IMG/VR virus record: IMGVR_UViG_3300042543_000803
Coordinates: 1-21,580 of that record
Source of the DNA: a virus
Strand: one strand, 5' to 3'
Length of the DNA: 21,580 nucleotides
Positions 1 to 7,084 of the stretch are shown here, piece by piece (position 1 is the first letter of the stretch; each line of letters starts with the position of its first letter). The notes beneath the pieces were generated by a model, which did no database searches, was not told the origin of the DNA, and saw only the letters and a program-made list of their open reading frames with translations. Made by a program: the position numbers and the translations under genes.

Positions 1-1
1 A

Positions 2-142
2 TCTGCTTATTATGTGCATAGATTTGATTTTCTAGTTGCTGGTGAATTACAAATAAAAGACACTATTGACGAAATGGTTTATGCCGTGCCGTTAAAAGAA
101 ATTAATTTATTAAATGAATTAGAAACAAATGTCAAATATTAA
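2..142 (+). CDS. Mu gp37-like protein (DUF1834-type), C-terminal part only
   Basis: The frame is open from the left edge to TAA at 140-142 and encodes 46 residues ending in NELETNVKY, so only the C-terminus is present. It overlaps the next gene by 14 bases, as compact tail genes do here. The residues alone do not identify it. The call rests mainly on gene order: in Mu-like phages the gene just before the DUF2635 protein and the sheath is gp37 (DUF1834), thought to act at the head-tail joining or tail completion stage. The visible residues are compatible with a small alpha/beta protein. The family assignment is an inference from position; the existence of a coding frame is much firmer, since it runs directly into an operon with the same spacing. 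Confidence 0.55.
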   Translation, partial: SAYYVHRFDFLVAGELQIKDTIDEMVYAVPLKEINLLNELETNVKY

Positions 143-317
143 GATAAAATTTAATCAAGATTTAAGAACTCCATTCGGTTTATTTGCAAAAGATCAAGAA
201 ATTGAAATTGAAGCAAAAAACGGAGTGCCTTTGCAACACTTTTGGCGGAATAGAATAAGAGATGCTGAAATTGACAATGCAATTGAAATTATTAACAACA
301 AAAAAGATAAAAAATAA
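129..317 (+). CDS. DUF2635 family protein (Mu gp38-like)
   Basis: This is a 62-aa protein directly before the sheath gene, the usual place and length for DUF2635 proteins of Mu-like phages. The N-terminal part looks like the family pattern: a short beta strand with basic residues, a 'RTPFG' turn, then a 'PLQHFWRNRIRDAEI' segment matching the typical 'YWRRRLRDGDV' C-terminal motif. The family has no established function and is presumed to be a small structural or assembly protein of the tail. The ATG lies inside the end of the upstream gene, and the stop overlaps the sheath start by one base (TAATG), which suggests translational coupling. Confidence 0.75.
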   Translation: MSNIKIKFNQDLRTPFGLFAKDQEIEIEAKNGVPLQHFWRNRIRDAEIDNAIEIINNKKDKK

Positions 318-1870
318 TGTCTGAATATCCTAAAATTTCTGTAAATATAGTTGGCGGTAAAACTCCAATTGCTCTTGATGAAAGATCAATATTAATTGTC
401 GGTCAAAAAACAAGCTCTGGTTCGGCTACTAGTGGCGAATTAAAATCAAAATTGCTAACTGCAACCGATTTTAATAATTATTTTGGTAAAAATTCACAAT
501 TAGCAATCGCTGGTAGAAGTCTTATTGAGGAATTATCAATTTCACAAAAAAGACCAAAAATTAGTGCTATTGGCTTGTCTGATTCAGGAAGTGGTGCTTT
601 TGCAACTGGAACAATAGCTTTTAGCGGAACTTCAACCGAAGCTGGCATAATTACAGTTTATATTGATAGTTTAAATAACGGCAAATATGAAATTGCAATT
701 GCAAACGGCGATACTGCGACTGTAATTGGATCAAAATTAGAAACCTTAATTACTGCAAATCTTTTTAGCCCTGTCTCTGCAATAAATACTTCTGGCTCTG
801 TTGCTTTAACCTCAATAAATAAAGGGGTTATTGGTAATAAAATTGGCTTAAAATATGAAGGTTCTGTTGCTGGAATAACAACAACAATAACTGCAATGGC
901 TAACGGCTCTGGGACTCCTTCGCTAACTGGCTTATTTGATGTTATTACTGGTCAAAGATTTACTTCTATTATTTACCCTGCCGAATTTGATATTACTGTT
1001 TTAACAAATTTACTTGAAAGTAGAGTAAATGTTGACAACGAAGTAATTGATGGTGTTGGTTTTATAACTGCAATTGATACTTATGCTAATCATAATTCTA
1101 CTGTTGATTTATTAAATAAAAAAACATTAATATATTTTGCAATTAATAAAATTAATACAACAAAACATAAAGGTGGTTCAATTTTTGAAAATCCACTTGC
1201 AATTACTTCTAAATTAGTCGCATTAAGAGAGTTAAGATTGACAACTGATGCTAATATATCAAGAATAATGTCAAATGGCGAAGCTCTGGGCGGTTATTAT
1301 AATGCTGCAATACCTTATGCTAATACTATAAGTCCTAATTTGCCAGCGATTGAAATTGGCAATGATTTCTTAAAAGAAGAGAGAGATGAATTAAAAAATT
1401 CTGGTGCAACTTGCCCTACAAATGCTGGATTTAATATTGATATAAATAAAGTATTTACAACTTATAAATTCAATAATCAAGGCGAGGTTGATAAAAGTTT
1501 CCAGAGTCTAAATAGATTTGATACATTGTCTATTGTAAGAGAATATTTTTTCAAATCATTAAAAAGAGATTTCGCACAGCATTCATTAACAACTGGCAAT
1601 ATCGTTGCTGGTAGAAAAATGGTAAATGCTGATAGTTTTGTCGCAACTCTTGGAGATTATTATATACAACTATCTGGGCTTAATAATATTAATAATAATT
1701 ATGCCTTACTAGTTGCTAGTAATGATGCACTTGAAGCTTTTAAAGATTATATTAAAAACAATATAGTTGTTAATATGTTACAAGGTAAAATTACAACAGA
1801 GATAAATCCGACCCTAGTTTCTCAATTAGAAGAAATATTTATAACACTAACTCCAAATAACGAGGCTTAA
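317..1870 (+). CDS. contractile tail sheath protein (Mu gpL-like)
   Basis: The sheath subunit polymerises around the tail tube and contracts to drive the tube through the host envelope. At 517 aa it is close to the roughly 500 aa of Mu gpL. The N-terminus (MSEYPKISVNIVGG, then a strand with 'ILIVGQK' near residue 25) and the segment 'GFITAIDTYANHNSTVDLLNKK' region near residues 245-268 are typical of Mu/P2-type sheaths. The C-terminal part (about 400-517), with 'NRFDTLSIVREYFFKSLKRDF' followed by a final mixed alpha/beta region, corresponds to the conserved domain that forms the sheath mesh. It starts on the stop codon of the DUF2635 gene, and the tube gene follows after 2 bases. The sheath-tube pair in this order is diagnostic of myovirus tails. 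Confidence 0.9.
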   Translation: MSEYPKISVNIVGGKTPIALDERSILIVGQKTSSGSATSGELKSKLLTATDFNNYFGKNSQLAIAGRSLIEELSISQKRPKISAIGLSDSGSGAFATGTIAFSGTSTEAGIITVYIDSLNNGKYEIAIANGDTATVIGSKLETLITANLFSPVSAINTSGSVALTSINKGVIGNKIGLKYEGSVAGITTTITAMANGSGTPSLTGLFDVITGQRFTSIIYPAEFDITVLTNLLESRVNVDNEVIDGVGFITAIDTYANHNSTVDLLNKKTLIYFAINKINTTKHKGGSIFENPLAITSKLVALRELRLTTDANISRIMSNGEALGGYYNAAIPYANTISPNLPAIEIGNDFLKEERDELKNSGATCPTNAGFNIDINKVFTTYKFNNQGEVDKSFQSLNRFDTLSIVREYFFKSLKRDFAQHSLTTGNIVAGRKMVNADSFVATLGDYYIQLSGLNNINNNYALLVASNDALEAFKDYIKNNIVVNMLQGKITTEINPTLVSQLEEIFITLTPNNEA

Positions 1871-1872
1871 AA

Positions 1873-2223
1873 ATGACTATATATGCAGATAAAGCAACAT
1901 TCTTAGTTAACGGCAAACCGCTAGCTTACACTGGCGACGCTCCTGAAATTATGGAAGGTAGACCTGAAATCACAACTGTTGGACAAGTTGGAGGTGCACC
2001 AGTGCATACTCCTGATTATTCAAAAGCTTATTCGGTTATTACATTGCAAGTTGTTTATTCGCAAGAAAATAAAAAACAATTACTTGAAATTGAAAATAAT
2101 AAAAATAATAATACTTGTTCTTATAGAGACCAGAAATTTACTGGTTGCATATTATTACCATTCGCTAAAAGCGATGGTAAGACAGTATCATTAACGTTCC
2201 ACGGCAATCCTTATTATGCTTAA
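1873..2223 (+). CDS. tail tube protein (Mu gpM-like)
   Basis: At 116 aa this matches Mu gpM (about 118 aa) and sits directly after the sheath. The pattern is that of the family: a beta strand with 'ATFLVNGKPLAYTG', a glycine-rich turn 'TVGQVGGAPVHTPDYSKA', a strand ending 'SVITLQVVYSQENKK', and a final 'KSDGKTVSLTFHGNP' strand. Tube proteins stack as hexameric rings inside the sheath to form the channel for DNA. There is an Asn-rich stretch 'NNKNNNT' near residues 75-81, encoded by AAT/AAA repeats. The stop overlaps the start of the chaperone gene by 8 bases. Confidence 0.85.
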   Translation: MTIYADKATFLVNGKPLAYTGDAPEIMEGRPEITTVGQVGGAPVHTPDYSKAYSVITLQVVYSQENKKQLLEIENNKNNNTCSYRDQKFTGCILLPFAKSDGKTVSLTFHGNPYYA

Positions 2224-2662
2224 AATATCATTACTTGATTCAATTAATGTAGCAATCAATATTGGCGGATCTAACACATTCGCTGATATTGACTGTTTAT
2301 ATTTAAAAGAACCAGCAAAAAACGAATTAGCTGATTTTTACTTCTATTTTAATGGAGAATTTATAAAAGAACTTCAATATTTTGTAAATAATAATAACAA
2401 TAATTCTCAAAAACAGGGTGAGGCAAGTTCAGAAGAATTGAAAGCTATGGTTAGCATTTGTTTATTTAATGATAAATTCTCTCAAAGAAAAAATAAAATC
2501 TATTCATTATTATCAAAAGTTGCTTTCAAAGATGAAGAATTAAAGCAATCAATTGATGAAACTGAAATTGATAAATTAGCATTAGAAGATTTACAGGAGC
2601 TAGTATCAAGTTTTTTGTCAAATTACTGGGTTGTCCGCTGGTTGAAGCAACTAGCGAAATAG
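2216..2662 (+). CDS. tail assembly chaperone, short form (Mu gp41 position)
   Basis: This 148-aa protein lies between the tube and the tape measure, where contractile- and long-tailed phages encode the tail assembly chaperone that coats the tape measure during tail assembly. The sequence has an N-terminal beta-rich part with an Asn-run near residues 57-62 and a helical C-terminal half rich in Glu, Leu and Lys. The reading frame ends at TAG 2660-2662, but the mRNA carries a -1 slippery heptamer at 2611-2617 in the right phase, so a longer product is expected (separate entry). Sequence resemblance alone is weak; the combination of position, size and frameshift site makes the call strong. Confidence 0.8.
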   Translation: MLKISLLDSINVAINIGGSNTFADIDCLYLKEPAKNELADFYFYFNGEFIKELQYFVNNNNNNSQKQGEASSEELKAMVSICLFNDKFSQRKNKIYSLLSKVAFKDEELKQSIDETEIDKLALEDLQELVSSFLSNYWVVRWLKQLAK

Positions 2663-2829
2663 ATTACCTAGCAAAATTAGACGAATACTATTTTAATATA
2701 TTATATTTTTGGAAAGGTGCTATAAGTATAGATTGGCTTGAAAAACAAACACCAGCAAAGATTTTATCAATAGTAAAAAATCAAAATAGAATAATAAAGG
2801 AAGAAAATAAAAATGTCTTTTCAAGTTAA
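2216..2829 (+). CDS. tail assembly chaperone, -1 frameshift product
   Basis: If ribosomes slip by -1 on T TTT TTG at 2611-2617, the next codon is GTC at 2617-2619. The new frame then stays open for 70 codons to TAA at 2827-2829, filling a stretch of 150 bases that would otherwise hold no gene. The fusion would be 204 aa: 134 codons read in the first frame, then an extension starting VKLLGCPLVEATSEIDYLAK and ending KNVFSS. It runs 17 bases into the tape measure gene. In lambda (G/GT), P2 (E/E') and Mu-like phages a minority fusion of this kind links the chaperone to the tape measure. The extension has helical, charged character and a 'YFNILYFWKGAISIDWLEK' segment resembling the C-terminal part of such chaperones. 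The frameshift is inferred from sequence, not shown. Confidence 0.8.
2595..2617 (+). promoter_or_regulatory. -1 frameshift site: internal Shine-Dalgarno plus T TTT TTG slippery heptamer
   Basis: The heptamer T TTT TTG occupies 2611-2617 in the phase X XXY YYZ, so both tRNAs can re-pair after a -1 slip. AGGAG at 2595-2599 lies 11 bases upstream, the distance at which an internal Shine-Dalgarno stimulates -1 slippage in E. coli dnaX. The same heptamer type is known from the P2 tail gene E. The open -1 frame downstream supports real use. Confidence 0.82.
2636..2656 (+). other. stem-loop downstream of the frameshift site
   Basis: CGCTGGTTG (2636-2644) pairs with CAACTAGCG (2648-2656) over 9 base pairs, one of them G-U, with an AAG triloop. 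The stem begins 18 bases after the slippery heptamer and ends just before the first-frame stop TAG (2660-2662). Such a structure can pause ribosomes. The spacer is longer than the usual 5-9 bases, so its role as a stimulator is uncertain. Confidence 0.55.
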
Positions 2830-4348
2830 AATAGTATATGATCTTATTGATAAAGTAAGCTCAAAAATACAAAAAATAAATTCTACAATAAATGCTAGTG
2901 CGGGCAATATTAAAGCGATGTCTAGCTCAATGTCTCAATCATTTTCATCATTTAGCAATTCTCTTAATAATAACTCAAATCAAATAGCAAATTCATTAAA
3001 TAAAGTTGGTAGTTCATTAAAAGAAGCGAGCGGTAAATTAGCTCCACTTTCGCTTGGGATTGGTGCTATTGGTTTTGGTGCATTAAAATCTACTGCTAAT
3101 TTTGAAACTCTTGCAATGCAATTAGAGTCGCTTGCTGGCAGTGCTGAGAAGGGTAAAATTATGTTTAATAATTTAGTCAAGCTTGGTGCTGAAACTCCAT
3201 TTGAGTTAGCTCCGCTGATAAAAGCAAATAACACAATGATGGGCTTTGGATTATCTAGTGAAAGTGCATTTGCTAATTTAAAAAGAATAGGCGATGTTGC
3301 CGCTATCACTGGCGGAGATTTACAGGGAGTTGCTCTTGCATTTTCTCAAACTTCGGCACAAGGCAGATTAATGGGGCAAGAAATTTTACAATTTATAAAT
3401 AATGGAGTGCCAATTATTGAAATGCTTGCTAAAACAATGAATAGACCAACTAGTGAAATAAAAAAACTAGTAGAGCAAGGTAAGGTTTCATTCCCGATAG
3501 TTGAAAAAGCTTTTATTGATGCAACTTCACAGGGCGGTAAATTCTCTGATGGTATGAAAAAACTAAGTGGAACTTTATCTGGTATATTTTCTACATTAAA
3601 AGATAATGTTAATATTGCTCTTGCTGATTTGGGAAAGGATATTGTTGAGACAACAAATTTAAAACAAACAATGAGAGATTTTGCTGGTTTTGTTGCAGAT
3701 CTTACAGATAAATTTAAATCATTATCGCCAGAGCTAAAACAATTTATAATTTATGGCGGAATGATTACTGTTGCATTGACCCCAATTCTATTTATTGCTG
3801 GTTCAATAGCAAGTGGTTTTGCAATAATGTTTAAGGGTGTTGTAATGTTAACAACTGGATTTTCATTATTACAAGTTGCATTGGCAGGAGCATTTAGGGC
3901 ATTGATTGCTTTTTCGGTGGCAAATCCATTTACTGCAATACTAGTAGCAACAACATTAATTTATCAATATTGGGGAGATATCACTTCTATTTTTGGTAGA
4001 GTTTCTAATTTTATTAAGCAAATTACTTTTGATGATTTTATTGTTGCTGGCGAGAAGATATTGCAAGTATTTTCTAATATATTTAAAACTATTCTTGATA
4101 TTTTAGGTAAAGTTGACTTGTTTAGTAAAATCGGTCAAATTTTTAGCGGTACAAAAGATTTTATTTTTGGCAATGGAGAAAAATCTAATCAAAATACAAT
4201 GCAACCGAAATTACAGTCTAGTAATCAAAATTTTAATGGTAATATCGCAGTTTCATTTAACAACACTCCTAAAAACACTACAATACAAAGTATGGTAGAT
4301 AATAGAGCTGTTGATCTTGGTATTAATTCAGTTTTTGCGACAAGATGA
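2813..4348 (+). CDS. tail tape measure protein
   Basis: The tape measure sets tail length and sits in the tube lumen. At 511 aa it is short for the family, and the usual scaling of about 0.15 nm per residue predicts a tail near 75 nm. Residues 1-75 form a Ser/Asn-rich helical start. Residues about 90-275 match the conserved tape-measure N-terminal domain (FETLAMQLESLAGSAEKG, then 'AETPFELAPLIKANN', 'GDLQGVALAFSQTSAQGRLMGQE'). Residues about 312-385 are strongly hydrophobic, as often seen where the protein may insert into the host membrane. The C-terminal tail is Asn/Gln-rich and polar. An AAGGA at 2797-2801 precedes the ATG by 11 bases. It follows the chaperone gene and overlaps the next gene by 4 bases (ATGA). 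Confidence 0.9.
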   Translation: MSFQVKIVYDLIDKVSSKIQKINSTINASAGNIKAMSSSMSQSFSSFSNSLNNNSNQIANSLNKVGSSLKEASGKLAPLSLGIGAIGFGALKSTANFETLAMQLESLAGSAEKGKIMFNNLVKLGAETPFELAPLIKANNTMMGFGLSSESAFANLKRIGDVAAITGGDLQGVALAFSQTSAQGRLMGQEILQFINNGVPIIEMLAKTMNRPTSEIKKLVEQGKVSFPIVEKAFIDATSQGGKFSDGMKKLSGTLSGIFSTLKDNVNIALADLGKDIVETTNLKQTMRDFAGFVADLTDKFKSLSPELKQFIIYGGMITVALTPILFIAGSIASGFAIMFKGVVMLTTGFSLLQVALAGAFRALIAFSVANPFTAILVATTLIYQYWGDITSIFGRVSNFIKQITFDDFIVAGEKILQVFSNIFKTILDILGKVDLFSKIGQIFSGTKDFIFGNGEKSNQNTMQPKLQSSNQNFNGNIAVSFNNTPKNTTIQSMVDNRAVDLGINSVFATR

Positions 4349-5517
4349 CATTTAATACAAAAAGATTTAAGAAAGCCTCTTTTAAAGGTGCTACATTTAG
4401 TTTTGATAGTTCGTCTGTTGGCGGCGGAATTAAATTTGCTGATCTTGATTATCCATCATCAAGAAGAGATGTAGAATTTATTGGTACAAAAAAAAAGGAC
4501 TTTACTATTCAATGCTATACAGATGGAAGCCGTAATTTTAAACAAAGAGATCAACTAATAAAAAAATTAGAAAATAAGAAAGCTGGAATATTAAAGCATC
4601 CATTACTGGGCAGTTTTTACTGTCAAGCAATCTCTTATTCAATGCAAGACAGTATACAGAAACTTGGCAAAACAGATTTTTCAATAGAGTTTAGGCAGAT
4701 AAGCAAAGAAGATACTATATTAAAAAAATCAAAAGGATTTTTAGCATCATTAAAAAGTAAAATACTTGGAGATTATGAAGCTGTTTTTGATAAAGCTTTT
4801 GAGTCTGTAAAAAATGCAAAAGAAAAATTTGATAGTGCCACTGAAACTTTACAAAATGTTGCTGAAAAGATTAATGATGTTGCCAACACTATTTCAAGTG
4901 CTGGTGATGGTTTTGGTGATTTTTCTACTGCGATTAATCAAGTTGTAGGCTCTGCTAATAATTTAGTGCAAAGTCCAAGGGTTTTAGCTAGTAACTTAAA
5001 AATAGCATTTCAAAATTTAGAAGTTGCATATAATAGTAGCAAAGATTTATTTAATGTCTGTAAAAATCTATTTAATATTAATGAAAAAGATAGGGATGCT
5101 GTTGGGAATTCTGCAAATTCAAATGCTATAAGAAATAATCAAGAAGAGATTAATAAGATGGTTCAAGTTTATGCAATTGCAACGGCAATAGCGAATTGTG
5201 TTGACATTGATTTTCAAAATACAGATGAAGTCAATAAAGTAATTAATGATATTGCTATTGATTTAAGTATTTATGACTCTGCGATAAAATCAAGCTTGAT
5301 ACAAATGCGAGCGGAGGCATTAAATATATTATACGAGCAATCAGTCAGTCTGCCAAATATCAATTTATATAATGTTGCTAAACCTATCAGCATTAATATT
5401 TTAACTTATTCAATTTATGGCTCTCTTGATAAAAAAGAAGCAATAAGAAAATTAAATATTATAAATGATGTAAAAGCCGTCTCTGGTCAAATCAAAATTC
5501 TCACTGAAAATGCTTGA
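4345..5517 (+). CDS. DNA circularisation / gpN-like tail-baseplate protein
   Basis: This 390-aa protein lies between the tape measure and the hub, as gene N (gp43) does in Mu. The N-terminal 100 residues carry the pattern of the 'DNA circularisation N-terminal' family: a Phe/Lys-rich start 'SFKGATFSFDSSSVGGG', 'YPSSRRDVEFIGTKKKDF', then 'RDQLIKKLENKKAGILKHPLLG' (this part recalls LysM-less baseplate adaptors that hold the hub to the tube). The middle, about residues 120-260, is predicted helical and Asn/Ala-rich, with heptad-like spacing. Despite the family name, the role in Mu-like phages is in the tail/baseplate. It overlaps the upstream gene by 4 bases and the hub gene by 8 bases. Confidence 0.8.
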   Translation: MTFNTKRFKKASFKGATFSFDSSSVGGGIKFADLDYPSSRRDVEFIGTKKKDFTIQCYTDGSRNFKQRDQLIKKLENKKAGILKHPLLGSFYCQAISYSMQDSIQKLGKTDFSIEFRQISKEDTILKKSKGFLASLKSKILGDYEAVFDKAFESVKNAKEKFDSATETLQNVAEKINDVANTISSAGDGFGDFSTAINQVVGSANNLVQSPRVLASNLKIAFQNLEVAYNSSKDLFNVCKNLFNINEKDRDAVGNSANSNAIRNNQEEINKMVQVYAIATAIANCVDIDFQNTDEVNKVINDIAIDLSIYDSAIKSSLIQMRAEALNILYEQSVSLPNINLYNVAKPISINILTYSIYGSLDKKEAIRKLNIINDVKAVSGQIKILTENA

Positions 5518-6550
5518 TGTTTATGTTAATAAAATAAAAGTTAATTATCTATCTGCCGAAGTTTCAAGGAGTATTGAAAGCTTTTGTGGTGCATTCTCTT
5601 TTGATTTAAAAGTTGGTATTGATTGCAAAAGAAATGATGAAGTTGATATATTTAGCAATTATGAGAGAGTGATGACTGGTATTATAGAAGATATATCAAA
5701 CCCGCGAGAAAAAGGAAATTTTTCAATAAGAATCAGTGGTAGGGATAGAACGGGAGTATTGATTGATAGTTATATGAAACCTAAACAATATAGACAAAAG
5801 AATTTTAATGCTTTGATAAGAGCTGTTTTGCAAGATAATAATTATAATTTTAAAATTATACAAGATGTTCCTGTTTTAAAACTTATTGATAAAATAGAAG
5901 ATGGTGGCAGTGAGAAGATATTTGATTTTTTAGATAGTTATGCAAAAAAAGCACAGGTTCTATTGTTAACAAATGAAAATGGTAATATTGTAATAACAAG
6001 AGAGGGTGGTGAGCTTGCTACCAATACACTTATTGATAGTAATATACTAAATTCTACTTTATCAGTTGATTCAAGCGAAAAATATAAATATATAGATGTT
6101 TATGGTTCGTTAAAAACAGAATATAATTCAAAAAGAACAAGCCAAAGAGCATCAATAATAAATAATCTTGCGACTGGCAATAAAAGAGTAATTATAAGAG
6201 TTGATAGTAATTCAAGCTATAAATCATTACAATCATTAGCGAATTGGTATAAGAATGTTAAAGAAGCAAAAGGTGCAAGATATGAATGTGTTGTTAGTGG
6301 CCATTATCAAAAAGGTTCACTTTTTGAAGAAAATTTATGGAAGCCTAATTCTATTGTAAATTTAATTGATGATGCAAGAAATATATCGGGAACATTTCTA
6401 ATTCAAGGAGTTAAATATAGAACTACTATTGAAGGTAATTATACAGATTTATCAATTGTTAATTTAGGAAGCTTTGGATTGCCACCTTTAAATACTTTGT
6501 TAAGCAAATTGATAACTGCTGGTAATAATCTTGGCAAAGCTTTTAGCTAA
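5510..6550 (+). CDS. baseplate hub protein (Mu gpP/gp44-like, gpD family)
   Basis: The hub forms the trimer that closes the tube and carries the spike. At 346 aa, it is near the length of Mu gpP (about 380 aa). The N-terminus (strand 'VYVNKIKVNYLSAEVSRSI', then 'FSFDLKVG') and the 'FSIRISGRDRTGVLIDSYM' segment near residues 65-85 are characteristic of gpD/gp27-type hubs ('GRDKTADLVDCS' in relatives). A 'RITREGG' type strand near residue 160 and the C-terminal 'LIQGVKYRTTIEGNYTDLSI' strand also fit. Its end overlaps by 8 bases with the end of the spike gene, which runs on the other strand. In Mu the spike gene follows on the same strand. Confidence 0.85.
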   Translation: MLDVYVNKIKVNYLSAEVSRSIESFCGAFSFDLKVGIDCKRNDEVDIFSNYERVMTGIIEDISNPREKGNFSIRISGRDRTGVLIDSYMKPKQYRQKNFNALIRAVLQDNNYNFKIIQDVPVLKLIDKIEDGGSEKIFDFLDSYAKKAQVLLLTNENGNIVITREGGELATNTLIDSNILNSTLSVDSSEKYKYIDVYGSLKTEYNSKRTSQRASIINNLATGNKRVIIRVDSNSSYKSLQSLANWYKNVKEAKGARYECVVSGHYQKGSLFEENLWKPNSIVNLIDDARNISGTFLIQGVKYRTTIEGNYTDLSIVNLGSFGLPPLNTLLSKLITAGNNLGKAFS

Positions 6551-7004
6551 CAGGACCGCTATTTGCCGTTCCGCTCATCACTGCTGAATGTGTATGATTT
6601 AAAAAGTTTTTACCTGTTATTGTTGCTTGCCCTGTTATTGTTGCATCATTATTAATAGTAATGTTGCCGTTTATTTCCAAGTCGCCCTCAATTTTTGTAT
6701 TTGTTGCTGTTATTGTTATGCTATTATCTTTTATCAAAATATTGGGCTGATTATCAAATCCTCCAACTTGAATTTGCCCGCTTTCTATTTTTGGCTGTTT
6801 TATTATGTTGATAGGACACACAAGCGGATAATCTTTTCCGCCATCCACATAAAATACTAAAACAAGAGAATTTTCTGTAATTTTAATATTTGAAAAAAAG
6901 CCATAAGGTAAAAATATTTGACCGAGCTGGATTTCTCCGCTACTTTTTTTGAATTTTACTTTACCGTCTTGGTTGACTGATATTATTTTTGCAATTTCGT
7001 TCAT
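6543..7004 (-). CDS. baseplate spike / cell-puncturing protein (Mu gp45, P2 gpV type)
   Basis: The protein (153 aa) is the needle tip that pierces the outer membrane. Residues 1-70 form an OB-fold-like beta domain (AKIISVNQDGKVKFK, then 'GDYPLVCPI'-like strand around 57-66). Residues about 85-130 show short repeating strands (INGNITINNDATITGQATIT) expected of the triple beta-helix. The C-terminus has the H137-T138-H139 motif that in related spikes (P2, phi92, Mu) binds an iron ion at the apex, followed by the common ending 'SGTANSGPVS'. The gene is on the minus strand between plus-strand hub and wedge genes, which is unexpected: Mu has gp44-gp45-gp46 in one direction. It therefore needs its own promoter. 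No clear Shine-Dalgarno precedes the ATG. Confidence 0.88.
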   Translation of the reverse strand: MNEIAKIISVNQDGKVKFKKSSGEIQLGQIFLPYGFFSNIKITENSLVLVFYVDGGKDYPLVCPINIIKQPKIESGQIQVGGFDNQPNILIKDNSITITATNTKIEGDLEINGNITINNDATITGQATITGKNFLNHTHSAVMSGTANSGPVS

Positions 7005-7029
7005 TTATTTATTTTTTTTATTTTGTTTA

Positions 7030-7058
7030 TTGACAAGTAAATTCATAATAATTTTATT
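7030..7058 (+). promoter_or_regulatory. possible promoter for the downstream wedge genes
   Basis: A perfect -35 consensus TTGACA occurs at 7030-7035 on the plus strand. A 17-base spacer leads to TTTATT at 7053-7058, only a 4 of 6 match to the -10 consensus. It could restart transcription of the operon after the antisense spike gene, or the hexamer may be chance. Confidence 0.25.
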
Positions 7059-7072
7059 TTTTTAAATTTCAA
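7045..7072 (-). promoter_or_regulatory. candidate sigma70-type promoter for the inverted spike gene
   Basis: On the minus strand TTGAAA (7072-7067) and TATTAT (7050-7045) are separated by 16 bases. Each matches the E. coli -35 and -10 consensus at 5 of 6 positions. The start of the spike gene lies about 40 bases further on. In DNA this AT-rich, chance matches are common, so this is only a candidate; what raises it is that the gene must be transcribed from this 80-bp gap. Confidence 0.4.
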
Positions 7073-7084
7073 TAATAAATATAT

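Noticed and set aside
1979-2194. Second plus-strand ORF inside the tail tube gene
   Set aside because: It lies wholly inside the tube gene in another frame, has an Ile/Lys-rich low-complexity translation and no ribosome site, and the tube gene is well supported.
2980-3309. Minus-strand ORF inside the tape measure gene
   Set aside because: It is the antisense shadow of a strongly conserved tape measure domain, with no start context or neighbours on that strand.
6627-6860. Plus-strand ORF opposite the spike gene
   Set aside because: The translation is Cys/Tyr/Ile-rich and looks like the complement of a beta-helix repeat. The minus-strand frame encodes a recognisable spike with the HTH motif, so the plus-strand frame is a shadow.
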